A stretch of 56,266 nucleotides of DNA from Gnetum montanum. Lineage: Eukaryota; Streptophyta; Gnetopsida; Gnetales; Gnetaceae. The translations under genes were made by a program, and so were the position numbers. The DNA lies in the NCBI GenBank assembly GCA_015680685.1, contig MNCI01002813.1:958398-1014663 (forward strand), read 5' to 3'. The notes beneath the pieces are model-generated. The model saw only the letters and a list, made by a program, of their open reading frames with translations, was not told the DNA's origin and did no database searches. Below, one piece after another: positions 45,806 through 56,005 of this stretch. The number at the start of each line of letters is the position of its first letter. The stretch's first letter is position 1.

Positions 45806-46460
45806 TTATAATTTTTCTATTTTGATCATCCTAAAAAAATAATTAAAATCATCATAACCATAGCTAATAATATAACATTTCTTGGCTTTAGGGTCAATTT
45901 TATCTTGGACATCAAAACCTAAGTGCACATATGATACACAACCAAAAACTTTTAAATGTGAGAAGTTTACTCCCTTTCCTGACCATTCCTCCACAAGTAT
46001 CTTAAAGTCCAATGGAACTAAAGGTCCTCGATTTATGAGATAGGCTACTATGCTAATTACATCTACCCAAAACGTCTTTGATAGTCCATGAGATATTCTC
46101 ATGCTTCTAGCTCTCTTATTTAATGTCATGTTCATTCTCTCAGCTACATCATTCTACTTTGATTTTCTAGAAACCATCTTAATCATTTTGATTCCATTTT
46201 TAGAATAGAAGGCCTTGAACTCTAGACTGTCATACTCACCTCCATTATCAGACCTCAAACACTTGACTTTCAAACTAGTTTTGTTCTCCACTTCCACCTT
46301 CAACCTTTTAAATGTAGAAAACACATCAGATTTATTTTTAAGAAAATAAACACATACCTTTCTAGTGGAATTGTCAATGAATGTGACATAATAGCACAAG
46401 CCACTAAGGGAACTCATTAGGGCTAGTCCCCATACATTTGTATGTACCAATTCCAACTTC
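45806..46460 (-). pseudogene. Copia integrase, broken
   Basis: Frame 46456-46154 has ELVHTNVWGL and FIDNSTRKVCVYFLKNKSDV (core, normally DD), then CLRSDNGGEYDS (second D). Frame 46135-45806 has MNMTLNKRARSMR through FWVDVISIVAYLINRGP to the conserved HLKVFGCVSYVH. A frameshift around 46140 separates them and removes the catalytic glutamate region. Confidence 0.85.
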
Positions 46461-46747
46461 TCGGTCTTTGATGTTCTTCCAACCCTTTAAGAAATTGACT
46501 TTTTTCTATTTTCCATAAACACATCACATGAACCAACATCAATAGACTTCAAGTCTAGTAATCTCTCCTATGAGGTTAGCAACTTCATTCCCTTTTCACT
46601 CATGTGACCTGACCTCCAATGCCACAATGTTGACATTAATTTTGAATCAACCACTAACACTATGTTTTTAATTTCTGAAGTGGTGTACAATGTTCCTATC
46701 TTATTTCCCCAAGTAATGATTAGATTTCCTTTAATTATTTTCTAGGA

Positions 46748-47170
46748 TCAACCTCTAAATACTATACTGTGCCCTTCAGCATCTATCTGACCCATAAAAA
46801 TAAGGTTTTTCTTTAAACCTAGAACATGTCTAACATTTTGCAACTTCAATTGTTTCCAATGGGCAATCTTTATATAAACATCACCCTTTCCCACAATGCT
46901 CAATGGTTTATCATTTGCAAGATAAATCTTTCCAAAATTCCTGGCAACATAGTTAATACATAGTTCTTTTGAAGGAGTAGAGTGAAACAATGCACCTAAA
47001 TCAAGAATCCAAGATTCAATACCACTATCCACACAACAAACTAGGGCATCAACAATTTCTTCAGTAGTTGCATTCACTAAATTATTATGCTGATTTTTCT
47101 TTTCTTTTTTTGATGTCATGCACTATTTTCTGAGGTGACCTTTTTTATCACAATTCCAACAAGTGACATT
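46748..47170 (-). pseudogene. Copia gag zinc knuckle and protease
   Basis: A CCHC knuckle (CWNCDKKGHLRK, stop, C) lies at ~47155-47115. The long frame 47119-46748 encodes the protease with WILDLGALFHSTPSKE, in which the usual DSG is DLG, and a conserved tail NLIFMGQIDAEGHSI. The frame is long but the catalytic motif is altered. Confidence 0.8.
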
Positions 47171-47199
47171 CTTGTGACCCTTGGATTGACTTCTTCCCT

Positions 47200-47846
47200 T
47201 GAACTTTGGTTTTCCATGGTGCTAATTCTGTCCCCGTTGAAGACTTCTATTTCTGCTTTCATTACTCAAGGAAGAATCCGAAGATTCACTTGACTCCCTC
47301 TTGCATATATTCTCACGAAGAATCAAATATTGAAGTCCATACAACTTCAATTTTTGATCTCTTGATGAACTGCTAACTACAGGCACTATCGCAGACTAGC
47401 TATTAGGTAGTGATGATAACAAGATCAATGTTTTAATCTCATTATCAAAGTTGATTTCCACAGAACTCAACTAACTTGTGATCATATTGAACTCATTGAT
47501 GTGATTTGTAATTGACGCACATTCAAACATCTTAAAATTGAGTAATTGGTGCATCAGATATACCTTGTTTGAGGCAAATATTTGATAAGGCCTTCATCAA
47601 ACCCTGAGTAGTCTTTTCATTGACAATATGGAACGCAATGTTCCATGATAACATCAAATGAATCACCCAAAGAGCCTGGCGATTTAACAATTTCCAATCC
47701 TCTTTGCTCATATGGTCTAGCTTCTTTCCCAACAACGGTTTGTGCAACTTCTTCTAGTATATATAATCCTTGATCTGCATCTTCCAAAACCCAAAGTTTG
47801 TCCCATTGAACTTGTCCATCTTGACTTTCCCATCCTCAAACGCCAT
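47200..47846 (-). pseudogene. Copia gag N-terminal half, broken
   Basis: ATG at 47846 opens MAFEDGKVKMDKFNGTNFGF and WKMQIKDYIY, then a stop. The next frame (47747-47532) gives HKPLLGKKLDHMSKEDW, LNRQALWVIHLMLS and GLMKALSNI, the classic UBN2-type copia gag. Confidence 0.85.
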
Positions 47847-47890
47847 TGCTTCCACTGATCCTTTGCAAACCTACCACTCTGATACTAGTT

Positions 47891-47914
47891 TGTTAGGAAA
47901 CAAATCAAGCAAAA

Positions 47915-47965
<51 letters not shown>

Positions 47966-48187
47966 AAGGAAAAAAGAAATAAGAACAAGAAAAATAAGCA
48001 CACACAGAACACACAAGATTTTCGTGGTTGAGCAAGATTGCCCATCTTCATGACGACCCTAGAGTTTGCATATTATAGTTAGAAGAGAGTTACAGAATGT
48101 TACATAAATATGCATATAAAACATTGGTGGTAACCCAAACTAGCCCATCACCCAATAATCTAGATCACTTGCCACATGACTTTAACA
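47891..48187 (-). repeat. 5' LTR of the minus-strand copia, with long A-tract
   Basis: It matches 43988-44292, but bases 47911-47963 are an almost pure A run where the other LTR has only eight A residues. The extension probably arose by replication slippage after insertion, since LTRs start out identical. Confidence 0.9.
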
Positions 48188-48329
48188 TGAAGAGTGCTAT
48201 AATTTTATCAATTTTTATTTAAATGATAGAATGTATTTTAGATGAAATGCTTTTCTTAAATTACTCCATATGTACTCCTACCTTGGCTATGGAAATAGTG
48301 GCACTAACTGAGTATTTTTGTTTTGTTTA

Positions 48330-48909
48330 GGTATACACCCTAGCTATATGAAATGCAAGAACTCAATGTTTTAACAAGGGCTTGCTAATGGAGTGACTTT
48401 GTCATTGAGTTATCATATACCTAGGAAATGTTCTCGGACACCTCATTTTTATGAAATTGTCGTATTGGTTATTGCATACCAATTTTAGGAATTTCAATAT
48501 CCGGAAATCAGGTTCAATTGCGTCTTTGGAACATCATGTATTACAAGTATGTTGATGTATTTTTTATTATGCCCAGAGTGAACTTTTAACAACTACTCAT
48601 GCAAGACAATGAAGATAAGATGAAACTAGCTTGCGCAGAAGAAATTTCTCCTTCTCTCTTATGGTGATGAGAGAACACTTATCTTCGAGATTGTGCTTAA
48701 GGATAAATATGGATGCAACGGTTATCGGAAACATCGCGCGGTTTATTAATCACTCATGTGACAGAGGTAATCTACTTCCTTTTGTTGTTCGATGCTCTGA
48801 AAGCATTCTCCCACGATTATGTTTCTTTACGAAAAAAGGGATATCACAACGAGATGAGCTGACATTCAGCTATGGATCAAGTTTTGATCAATCAAGTTTG
48901 CGATCTTGA
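48330..48909 (+). pseudogene. SUVR3: SUVR3-like SET-domain histone methyltransferase, pseudogene fragment
   Basis: The frame at 48577-48909 reads SELLTT, then REHLSSRLCLRINMDAT, IGNIARFINHSCD, a PRLCFFTKKGI stretch and DELTFSYG. These are the SET motifs ELLT, RFINHSC (cofactor and substrate binding) and the final FSYG. They match plant SUVR3, an H3 lysine methyltransferase, over its SET core. Two in-frame stops lie at 48610-48612 (TGA) and 48616-48618 (TAA). An apparent earlier exon (48330 to ~48475, opening after TTTGTTTAG) gives CKNSMF, a stop at 48372-48374, then QGLANGVTLSL, like the pre-SET/SET junction. A TTATTATGCCCAG acceptor precedes 48577. The post-SET cysteines and N-terminal exons are absent. 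Intron-like spacing suggests a decayed genomic copy rather than a processed one (inference). Confidence 0.8.
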
Positions 48910-49631
48910 TTTTGCAAAACTTCTGCTTGTCTTGAGCAGCTTGCCATCAGAGCTAACATGACTTTCTTTCAATTTATCTCTCATAAAATTAGAGGCCTGG
49001 ACATACATTCAGGCAGTAATTATATTTGTTTGTTCTGCTAAAGCTTGGCCCTGCTGTCGCGGTCATTTTCACTAATTGCAGAGGAGTGTGTCTATAAATA
49101 TCAATGCCGTGATTTAGCATTTATTCAATGTCGAGAGTTTTGATGCAAGTTGTTTTCAGTAACGATGACTAATTAATGTTTTTAGATTAGCAAATATTAA
49201 AATTGATTGGGATCCATTTTCACCCATGGTAGCGCTTTGTTTTTGCGATTGCATGTGCAGAAAAGAACCATGAAGAGTCAAGGAACGTCATGTCCAATCC
49301 AAATAACAATGGTGCATAAATAGTAAATAGAATGCACTGAGCTATAATCTATAGCGAAATTCTAAATTTGGTTTTCAAGTATTTCTAAAAATTCATTTTA
49401 AATTAATGATACGAGAACATCATTTTCATTAAAGGCCACACATGATACTACAACTTGCATGCATATTACTATGCATGTCGTGGGTACAAAATGCAATTAT
49501 CTAGAATTTTTACGTTGATAAATTCTCTATTTAACTTAATTTAAGAAATCTATCAAAATTTTTCCATTTTTGTAACCCTAAATTTTTCAAAATTTATGAA
49601 ACATTCCAAATTTAACAAAAACTTCCTTAAG
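48910..49631. other. Intergenic DNA after the SUVR3 relic
   Basis: No exon, post-SET cysteine cluster or repeat was recognised. It might contain the decayed 3' end of the SUVR3 copy. Confidence 0.4.
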
Positions 49632-51025
49632 GTTCGAAACCATTAAACTCATCCATTCCATAGCTACTCATCATGGTCTTGGTTTCCATCAAATGTATGG
49701 GAACTCAACATTCCTTAATGGAAACATTAATGAAGGAGCCTATGTCTACCAACTTGAAGGTTCTGTATATGAGGAAAAGAAGATAAAGTATGCAAATTAA
49801 ATAAAGCCTTGTATAGATTAAAGCATGCTCCAAAGACATGGTTTCATAGAATCAATTACTATTTGTTGCAGAAATTATATTCATTTTGCATGTTTGAATC
49901 CACCTAGTACTACAAGCATGACTACAAAGATTTTATCATAATCTCACTTTAAGTGGATGATCTTGTATTCACAACTACAAACAATAAATAAATAGAAGAA
50001 TTCAAACTTGACATGAAGAGTGAATTTGAAATGAATGATTTAGAAGAACTAAAAGTACTTTCTTGGAATATAAGTTGATCAAGACAAGGATGAAATTAAA
50101 GTTCATCAAACCAAATATGCTTTCTCCATTTTGGATAAGTACAAAGTTAGTAGGGAAAAAAGCCCCTAAGTCTCCACTACCTCACAATCTAAAAACTGAA
50201 CATAAGAACAACATAATACTTGTAGATGCAACCTAATACAGAAGCATAATTAGAGCTTTGAGATTCCTTTGTCACACAAGACCACATCTTCAATTTGCCA
50301 CTTACTACCTCAATGCTCTCATACATATCTTGACATATGTCAAAGTGATCATAGATCATGAAATCATTTGTACCAAGGGAAATGCATACTTTCATGCCTA
50401 TTCAAATGCTAATTGGGGAGCAGATCACAATGATAGAAAATTAACATCAGGAATCATAATATTTCATAAGGATAATCAAATATATTAGATATCAAAGAAA
50501 TAAACTTCCATTAGACTGTCAACATATAAAGTTGAATATATAGCAATGGCTAAGTGCATCCATCACATACTTTGACTTAAAAAACTCATGATACACCTAG
50601 AATTCTAAGTTAATCTCCCAATCTAATTACTTTGCAATAACATAGTAACCATCCAATTGTGGAATGAATATGTGCATAAAAAATCAAAACACATAGACAT
50701 AACATACTATTTCATAAAGTAAGAAATGAAGGAGGAAAACATAAAACACATTCATGTTGACACAAATGATCAACTTGAAGATATGCTAACAAAATTTGTT
50801 CTTCCATACAAGACCAACCATCTTAACAAACTTGCATCTCAACCTAATGAAGAGATTGTTGACATTAGTGTGAAATGTAAGGAGACTTAATCATAAAGAT
50901 TAAGGATATAAAAAATTAAAAGTTGATTTGTGCATCACCTTGCAGAAGATAAAATATGAGAATTAATATTTATTTTCATAATTTTTTAAATTGATGGATG
51001 GATGTAATGAATAAAGGTCCCAATT
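49632..51025 (+). mobile_element. Truncated Ty1/copia: RT, RNase H and LTR start
   Basis: It begins inside RT (ETIKLIHSIATHHGLGFHQM, ~49640), continues through decayed RT, then RNase H (MRFLCHTRPHLQFATYYL at ~50258, HAYSNANWGADHNDRKLTS) and a polypurine-like AATGAAGAGA. It then enters an LTR start TGTTGACATTAGTGTG at 50857, cut at 51025 by a gypsy LTR. It is related to the element at 4925-10318 (same RNase H block and LTR start), but it keeps TGTTGA where that element has TATTAA. Confidence 0.8.
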
Positions 51026-51912
51026 TGATGAAGAGTCTCTTAGTTAGCTATGTTGACAGGCATGCGTTGATGTAGCCTTGTTAATGCATCCCTATTGACA
51101 TATCCTCAAGATACGTTGATGCATATGTGTCAACACCATTCCACCCTAAGCCTATATAAATGCATGCACTATCCACATTTAGGACATCTTTGGTCATTTC
51201 CATAGAAAAGCTCTTTTAGTTTATTTTCATAGGGCTTAGCTAAATTTTCCTTTAAGTGCATATAGCATAGAATGAATTGATTGAATGGATTTTTATTGGA
51301 ATGGCATTGTACATAGACACATTCCATGAACAACAATGAAATCAACATTGGTTCCTTCCATTGCAACACTTGGATTAGCATTTAGTTTATTTTCAAGTAG
51401 TTTACTTTTAAATGGTTTTTTCTTTCCTGTGTTTAGGAAATTAATATTTTATTCTATAATAGCATAAGTACAACCACTTCAAACATAATGGATCAACATT
51501 TGGTAATCCTAATAGTGAATACTTGATTTAGCTAGCAGTAAACACTTAGTAAATCCAATAATGTTAATATAGGTTTAGGATGGGTATCGAACATGAGCAT
51601 GGATGCTTCATGCTTAGGATATCTAGGTTACTCATAGATGCATAATTAGTTAAAATTTAATAATTTAATCATTTTACTATCTTAATATTTTAATAATAAA
51701 AAATAACAAAAATAAAATATCTGATACCTTAATCTCACTTAACCATATCCACCAAGATAACACAAGAGATGATTGGGAAGATAACAACCAACAACCAAAC
51801 ACTTAGTCATCTAATATATTTAAGGCCTAAAGATTTCACAAAATTTGATTTGATTGCATGGACATGCTTGTGATTTGTATGTTTAGGTGTAGGGATCACT
51901 TACCACTCATCA
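51026..51912 (+). repeat. 5' LTR of a plus-strand gypsy element
   Basis: It starts TGATGAAGAG and ends CTCATCA, 887 bases. It aligns with 32915-33773 and, reverse-complemented, with 15074-15968. TATATAAA lies at 51152-51159. Confidence 0.85.
51152..51159 (+). promoter_or_regulatory. LTR TATA box
   Basis: TATATAAA, conserved in position in four LTRs of this family in the window. Confidence 0.6.
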
Positions 51913-51913
51913 T

Positions 51914-51930
51914 TGGCATTGTTGTCAGGG
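51914..51930 (+). promoter_or_regulatory. Primer-binding site, tRNA-Asp type
   Basis: TGGCATTGTTGTCAGGG lies two bases after the LTR. It matches TGGCGCCGTTGCCGGGG with transition-type changes, and confirms that this LTR is a 5' LTR. Confidence 0.75.
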
Positions 51931-52290
51931 ATTCTTTCTTTGTTATGCACTAAGTATTTTAGATAATTAAATCCTACAAAAGTTGTTGTAAGGACATACC
52001 ATACTATCCTAAGAAAATAATAATATTTTATTCAAAGATACACTATAAGAACAAATTAAAATATGGCTTCTTCTAGTAGGGGTGATTCTCCACCTACCAA
52101 TGATAAGACAAGGAAAAACCTAGAGGAAGTTCCTTAATAATTCAACATGGTCTACACTCGTTTGGATCCATACCATCCAAACTTCACTTTCATTCTCCAC
52201 CAAGATGAGCAGCTGTGATGGAAATACCTAGAGGGAAATGTTATATTATCACATAATCATGTCATTCCATCAATGTTCATGATAACATTG
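51931..52290 (+). pseudogene. Gypsy leader and start of gag, truncated
   Basis: ATG at 52063 opens MASSSRGDSPPTND, with two stops after EEVP (~52136). The frame continues as VYTRLDPYHPNFTFILHQDE and matches the gag start of the minus-strand element at 26349. Family sequence ends near 52290. Confidence 0.75.
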
Positions 52291-52305
52291 ATAAAGCTCA
52301 TAGTC

Positions 52306-52548
52306 TCATTTTGCTTTCCTTTCCGTACAGTCGATAGGTAGGTTGGCTTGGATTTTGACACATATGAAGTTGTACTGTTCGGGTGTAAGAGTGGCATAGG
52401 TAGGGTCTTTGCCCTGTATCCTAAGCGACTGGCGTGTAGGGCCTTGAGGGTTTACTTGTTCAATGATAGTTATGGATTCCGTAGCAGTCACAGGGTTTAG
52501 ATTTTCAACGATTGGTAGTATTACTAGGTTGATTTGGAAGGATTCCAT
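52306..52548 (-). CDS. Small ORF of unknown function, probably an element fragment
   Basis: The frame of 80 residues starts at an ATG, contains QGPTRQSLRIQGKDPTYATL and ends in a basic CTERKAK tail. No stop interrupts it, although neighbouring retroelement frames are heavily broken. I do not recognise the sequence and see no membrane segment, zinc motif or signal peptide. It could be a piece of a gag or polyprotein from a different, younger element, or chance. Expression is unsupported. Confidence 0.25.
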   Translation of the reverse strand: MESFQINLVILPIVENLNPVTATESITIIEQVNPQGPTRQSLRIQGKDPTYATLTPEQYNFICVKIQANLPIDCTERKAK

Positions 52549-52659
52549 GATGAATGTGAGTAGACTGGGCTAGATGAATGGGGTTGGATTGTAAGCAGTT
52601 GCACTATGGAGTGACACAAACACAATGTAACCAAACCAATAAAACCACACTGTGACAGA

Positions 52660-52755
52660 GAGCAAGCTCAGCATGAATCACAAGACAAGCTTAGTGTGAC
52701 CAAATAGGACAAGCTCAGCGTGACCAAACATGACAAGCTCAGTGTGACCAATAGA
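52660..52755 (+). repeat. 24-bp tandem repeat, four units
   Basis: The units are GACAAGCTTAGTGTGACCAA plus four bases (52684-52707), and near copies at 52708-52731 and 52732-52755. A weaker first unit starts at 52660 (GAGCAAGCTCAGCATGAATC). Successive units differ by only one to three bases apart from the first. Confidence 0.9.
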
Positions 52756-53169
52756 TAAGAGACGCACAGGATAAGATGAAAAAGTTTTGATAGAGATGTT
52801 TTATCAAAAAACAAGTGAGTTGATCCTCCTTGTAATGCCAAAAGCTATGCATGCCCAACAATCTCTCAATGTTTGTTTACCTTCCAGCCTTACACCAACA
52901 ATTTAGGTCAGTACAGGTAGTTTTCAAACTTGGGAAAGATTCAAAGGTTTGAACAAGGTGTGGATTTGAGGGAATTCAAAGCTCTTTGTACCTCTCTACT
53001 TACTTGAGTGCATGAGTGTTTTTATGGATTTCTTATAATTTTGTGTCAACCAATAACAAGAAGTTGAATAACTCTTTGCATGGTGTTGTTTCCATCTAGA
53101 AAAATATTTAAAAATATAAAATACAAAATAATAATAATAAATGAAATGATGAATATTCAAATCACATCC

Positions 53170-53700
53170 ATTAGATAAAATGATTGGCTACAAGCACTAG
53201 TTATGGAACTAGAAAGACATGTTACACATGCCTGAAGGCCTTGTCTACCTAAGGCCTTTTTTCACTTTCTTCTTCTCTTTTCTTCTTAATTAAGGAATGG
53301 TGATTGGTCTATGAAAGTATTCTTATGTCTCAATAGGGTGGAGTGGTCTTAGAGTGGTGATTCAAAGGGACTAAAAGTGGTTAGTTTTGATCTAGACTAA
53401 GGATGGACTTTATTGGGTCATTTAACCATAAAATCCACAAAGGACTTCATGTGACCATGAGTGGGAATTTCATTTCATTTTCTCTCTCATCCATCAATTC
53501 TTTTCATAACTCACATCACTACTGGTTGTCCATGTTCTTGTTCAATGTCTTAGTTTGATGTGTTGAAATTCTTAGATAGATTCTTCCGAATTTGATCCTT
53601 AAACTTTCATAACCATTAATCAAATATGGGGATCACAAACTCCTTAGTTGAGGTTATGCAAGGGAAAAAATGGCATGTGCCTACCATGGGGAGGATCCAC
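53170..53700 (+). mobile_element. Gypsy fragment, region downstream of integrase
   Basis: It matches 29640-30150 in the same orientation: AAGCACTAGTTATGG, AAGACATGTTAC, ACTAAGGATGGACTT-like text and GAGGTTATGCAAGGG. It is broken at ~53700 by the minus-strand gypsy LTR region. It may be the remainder of the element that starts at 51026, with its middle deleted. Confidence 0.65.
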
Positions 53701-53732
53701 AATGCTCGTAATCAAGTTGTACTCCTGCGTTG

Positions 53733-54105
53733 TGACGAGCAGCCGATTCCTTGATTAGCCGTACACATCCGTAGATGCTCGTAATCAAGTCGTACTCGTG
53801 CACACTAATAACAAAAAATAAATAGCAATAAATAAAACCATGTACTGCAAGGTTTATCCAATCAAGTTCGTCTTTATTGCCGTACACAACTTGAGTTCAG
53901 GTTACAAAGTTGCTCGAATAAAAAGCCGTTCACTCTAGGACTCCTACTGCAGGCGCATGGGAAATTAATCTAACTCTGGAGTGTTCAAATTGCCAGAGCT
54001 TCGCTACTTCTAGCCAGGATTGGGAAATGAAGGGAGTGCCATCTCTTATTTATAGATATGGTGGCGGACCGTGATATCGTGACCTATGCAATATGCGTCT
54101 CATCA
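53733..54105 (-). repeat. 3' LTR of the last gypsy element
   Basis: On the plus strand it starts TGACGAGCAGCC (compare TGATGAGCAGC at 26521) and ends GTCTCATCA. Its 373 bases are less than half the length of the other family LTRs. A TATA-like TATAAATA lies on the minus strand at 54047-54054. Confidence 0.65.
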
Positions 54106-54115
54106 TACCCCCATG
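54104..54115 (-). promoter_or_regulatory. Polypurine tract
   Basis: CATGGGGGTATG on the minus strand abuts the LTR start TGATGAG. Similar motifs recur inside the element at 54697-54708 and 56047-56059. Confidence 0.65.
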
Positions 54116-55880
54116 ATTGAATAAAAACTCGTCCTCGAGTTCCTTACAATGATATTAGGTAGGTATGGGATTATTAGGGGAAATGGAACTAATGGAATGA
54201 CATGTGAATGGTTCATTATTACAAGACTTTGACAAGACTGGTGTTCATGAAAACAAGGGTAAACACCTTATTACAATGACATCAGGCCACATTTGGCAGC
54301 TGAGAGAAAAGAGGAGAGAGAATAGAAGAGAAGAAGAGGGAAGAGTCTTGTTGCTGCCAACGCCGAGATTGCGCCTTCCATTGTCCATCCGTAAGTGCAT
54401 CATTAATCCTACTCCTTGCATAGCTGCTTCAACGCTGCTCCACTCCAAGTGTTTACTCTAGATCCATTTTGTTGTTGTATGATTGCCATCTGCACACACA
54501 ACACGATCATATATTAGCAAGGGTAATTGAATCATTAAGTAAATAATACCTTGCTTCAGTGTAGGTTCATTGGCTTGGTTGTGGTATGGCTGAGCTGGAT
54601 TTGGGAAGATGGAAATGATGATTACCGAAGGTGTAGGGGTTAGGAATAGAAACGAAAAAATTCAGGGCTTAGGAGAAAAATCAAAAAAGTGGGCCCCATA
54701 CCCCCATGACTAATCGCGAACCTCCGGTAGCGATAGAATGGAGAAAGAAGAGGAGTAAGAAAGATAGGTAAAAAGGGACAACTATGGCATCGATGAAAGG
54801 GATGTCAAGATGGAAATGAACAAAATAATAAAATGAATTGCAAAATGTTAAGGGAAAGAAGTTAACTAGTGCTCCAAATAGGAATGTTAGTGGGTCCTCC
54901 CCAAAGTAGGCTCATGCCCTTAATGCCCTGATAATCCCACATTCAAAGAGTCTGTAGGCTCTGGGAATGTCCATTAGAACAAGAGTGAAAGTATTAACTA
55001 GAAGAATTTACCAAAAAGAAAATAATGAATCAACCAAAATATATACACTAATGATACAACCGGCAATGAGGTGAACAGTGGAGAGAAGGATGGAAAGAAG
55101 AGGATGGAATGGAATCCCAAGGACAAGGTGGTGTACAGCCCCTTGTGTGTTACATGATTAATGTGACTTGGTGAATCTCATTCCAACTCTGGCCTCAAAC
55201 CAACCACTTCCAGTGACTTCGCATCAATGCATTTGGTTAAACCATCCACTTGGATGACAAGGATGCATCGTCAAAGAGCCACCACCATTCCGACGAAACA
55301 AAGGAGAGAATGGGAAGCGAGAAGGGCCTTAGTTAGAGGGAACACTTAGGTTCCATAACCAGTCCTTGGAGCCAAAATTTTATTTCGTCTAAGGGGTGTG
55401 CTTTGAATCCTCACATTTTTTTTGTGTTTTGTGTTTTTATGCGTGGGGACCACACCATGCAAAGACTTCTTATTTTTATTGTCTTAGATTCCGATTATTG
55501 GGTAACATTGGAACGGTAAGAAAACTTAAGAAGAAAACATCCAAGCACCCAAGTGAATGACCAACACAAAAGCATCAAGTTCCCTTGAAATCACACCCTT
55601 TGCAATCCTTGAGTCCTTCCTTAGTTTGAGAAATTCCCAGTCACCGGTTCATTAAAGTTCTTATTGGAAGGGAACTGTACATTTCCAAGCCAAGAGAAAC
55701 CATAGACTTTGATGGATGGATGAATGAAGTGATCTCATTGGTTGCCATATCAAAAGGAACATACCTTAGTATCAACATTGTAACTTCAAGGTAAAAATCA
55801 AACACTAGCAATTAATGAAAAATAGTTCATTCCATCGACCTGAACACTTATTGGGTGACAAACTTACATGGTGGATGACA

Positions 55881-56005
55881 CACAAAAAAAAAAAAAAAAT
55901 TATAACGATGTTGTAAAAAAAAATAGAAAAAGTTAAAGAAAGTTGTAAAACAAAAATTAGAAAAGTTAAAGAAAGTGTAAAATAAAAATGTGTAAAACAA
56001 AAACT
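55881..56005. repeat. A-rich simple repeat, ~32-bp imperfect units
   Basis: Units of the type GTTGTAAAACAAAAATTAG then AAAAGTTAAAGAAA repeat about three times after a poly-A run. They produce artificial phenylalanine-rich frames on the minus strand. A similar but more decayed A-rich tract lies at 20700-20850 in the sister element, next to the same flanking motif. Confidence 0.7.

Larger units (their letters stand above)
43988..48187 (-). mobile_element. Ty1/copia retrotransposon with short LTRs, decayed
   Basis: LTRs are 47891-48187 (5') and 43988-44292 (3') on the minus strand. Both start TGTTAGGAAA on the plus strand and end TTTAACA or CCAACA. A primer-binding site (CTAGTATCAGAG) lies at ~47878-47889 and a polypurine tract (AAGTGGAAGAT) just above 44292. 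Domain order on the minus strand is gag, zinc knuckle, protease, integrase, RT, RNase H. Total length is 4.2 kb, shorter than a normal copia, because the RT is partly replaced by a minisatellite. No matching target-site duplication. Confidence 0.9.
52291..53169. other. Unassigned insert with a minus-strand ORF and a 24-bp tandem repeat
   Basis: This block interrupts the gypsy element. It is visibly less AT-rich at first (52310-52560) than its surroundings. An 80-residue minus-strand frame occupies 52548-52306 and a short tandem array lies at 52660-52755. The remainder shows nothing recognisable. Confidence 0.4.

Noticed and set aside
47770-47982. Frame ending in a long polylysine run
   Set aside because: Produced by the A-tract in the copia LTR and antisense to copia gag.
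48577-48909. Functional SUVR3 gene
   Set aside because: Two in-frame stops within the SET N-terminal part, one more in the upstream exon-like piece, and no post-SET cysteines.
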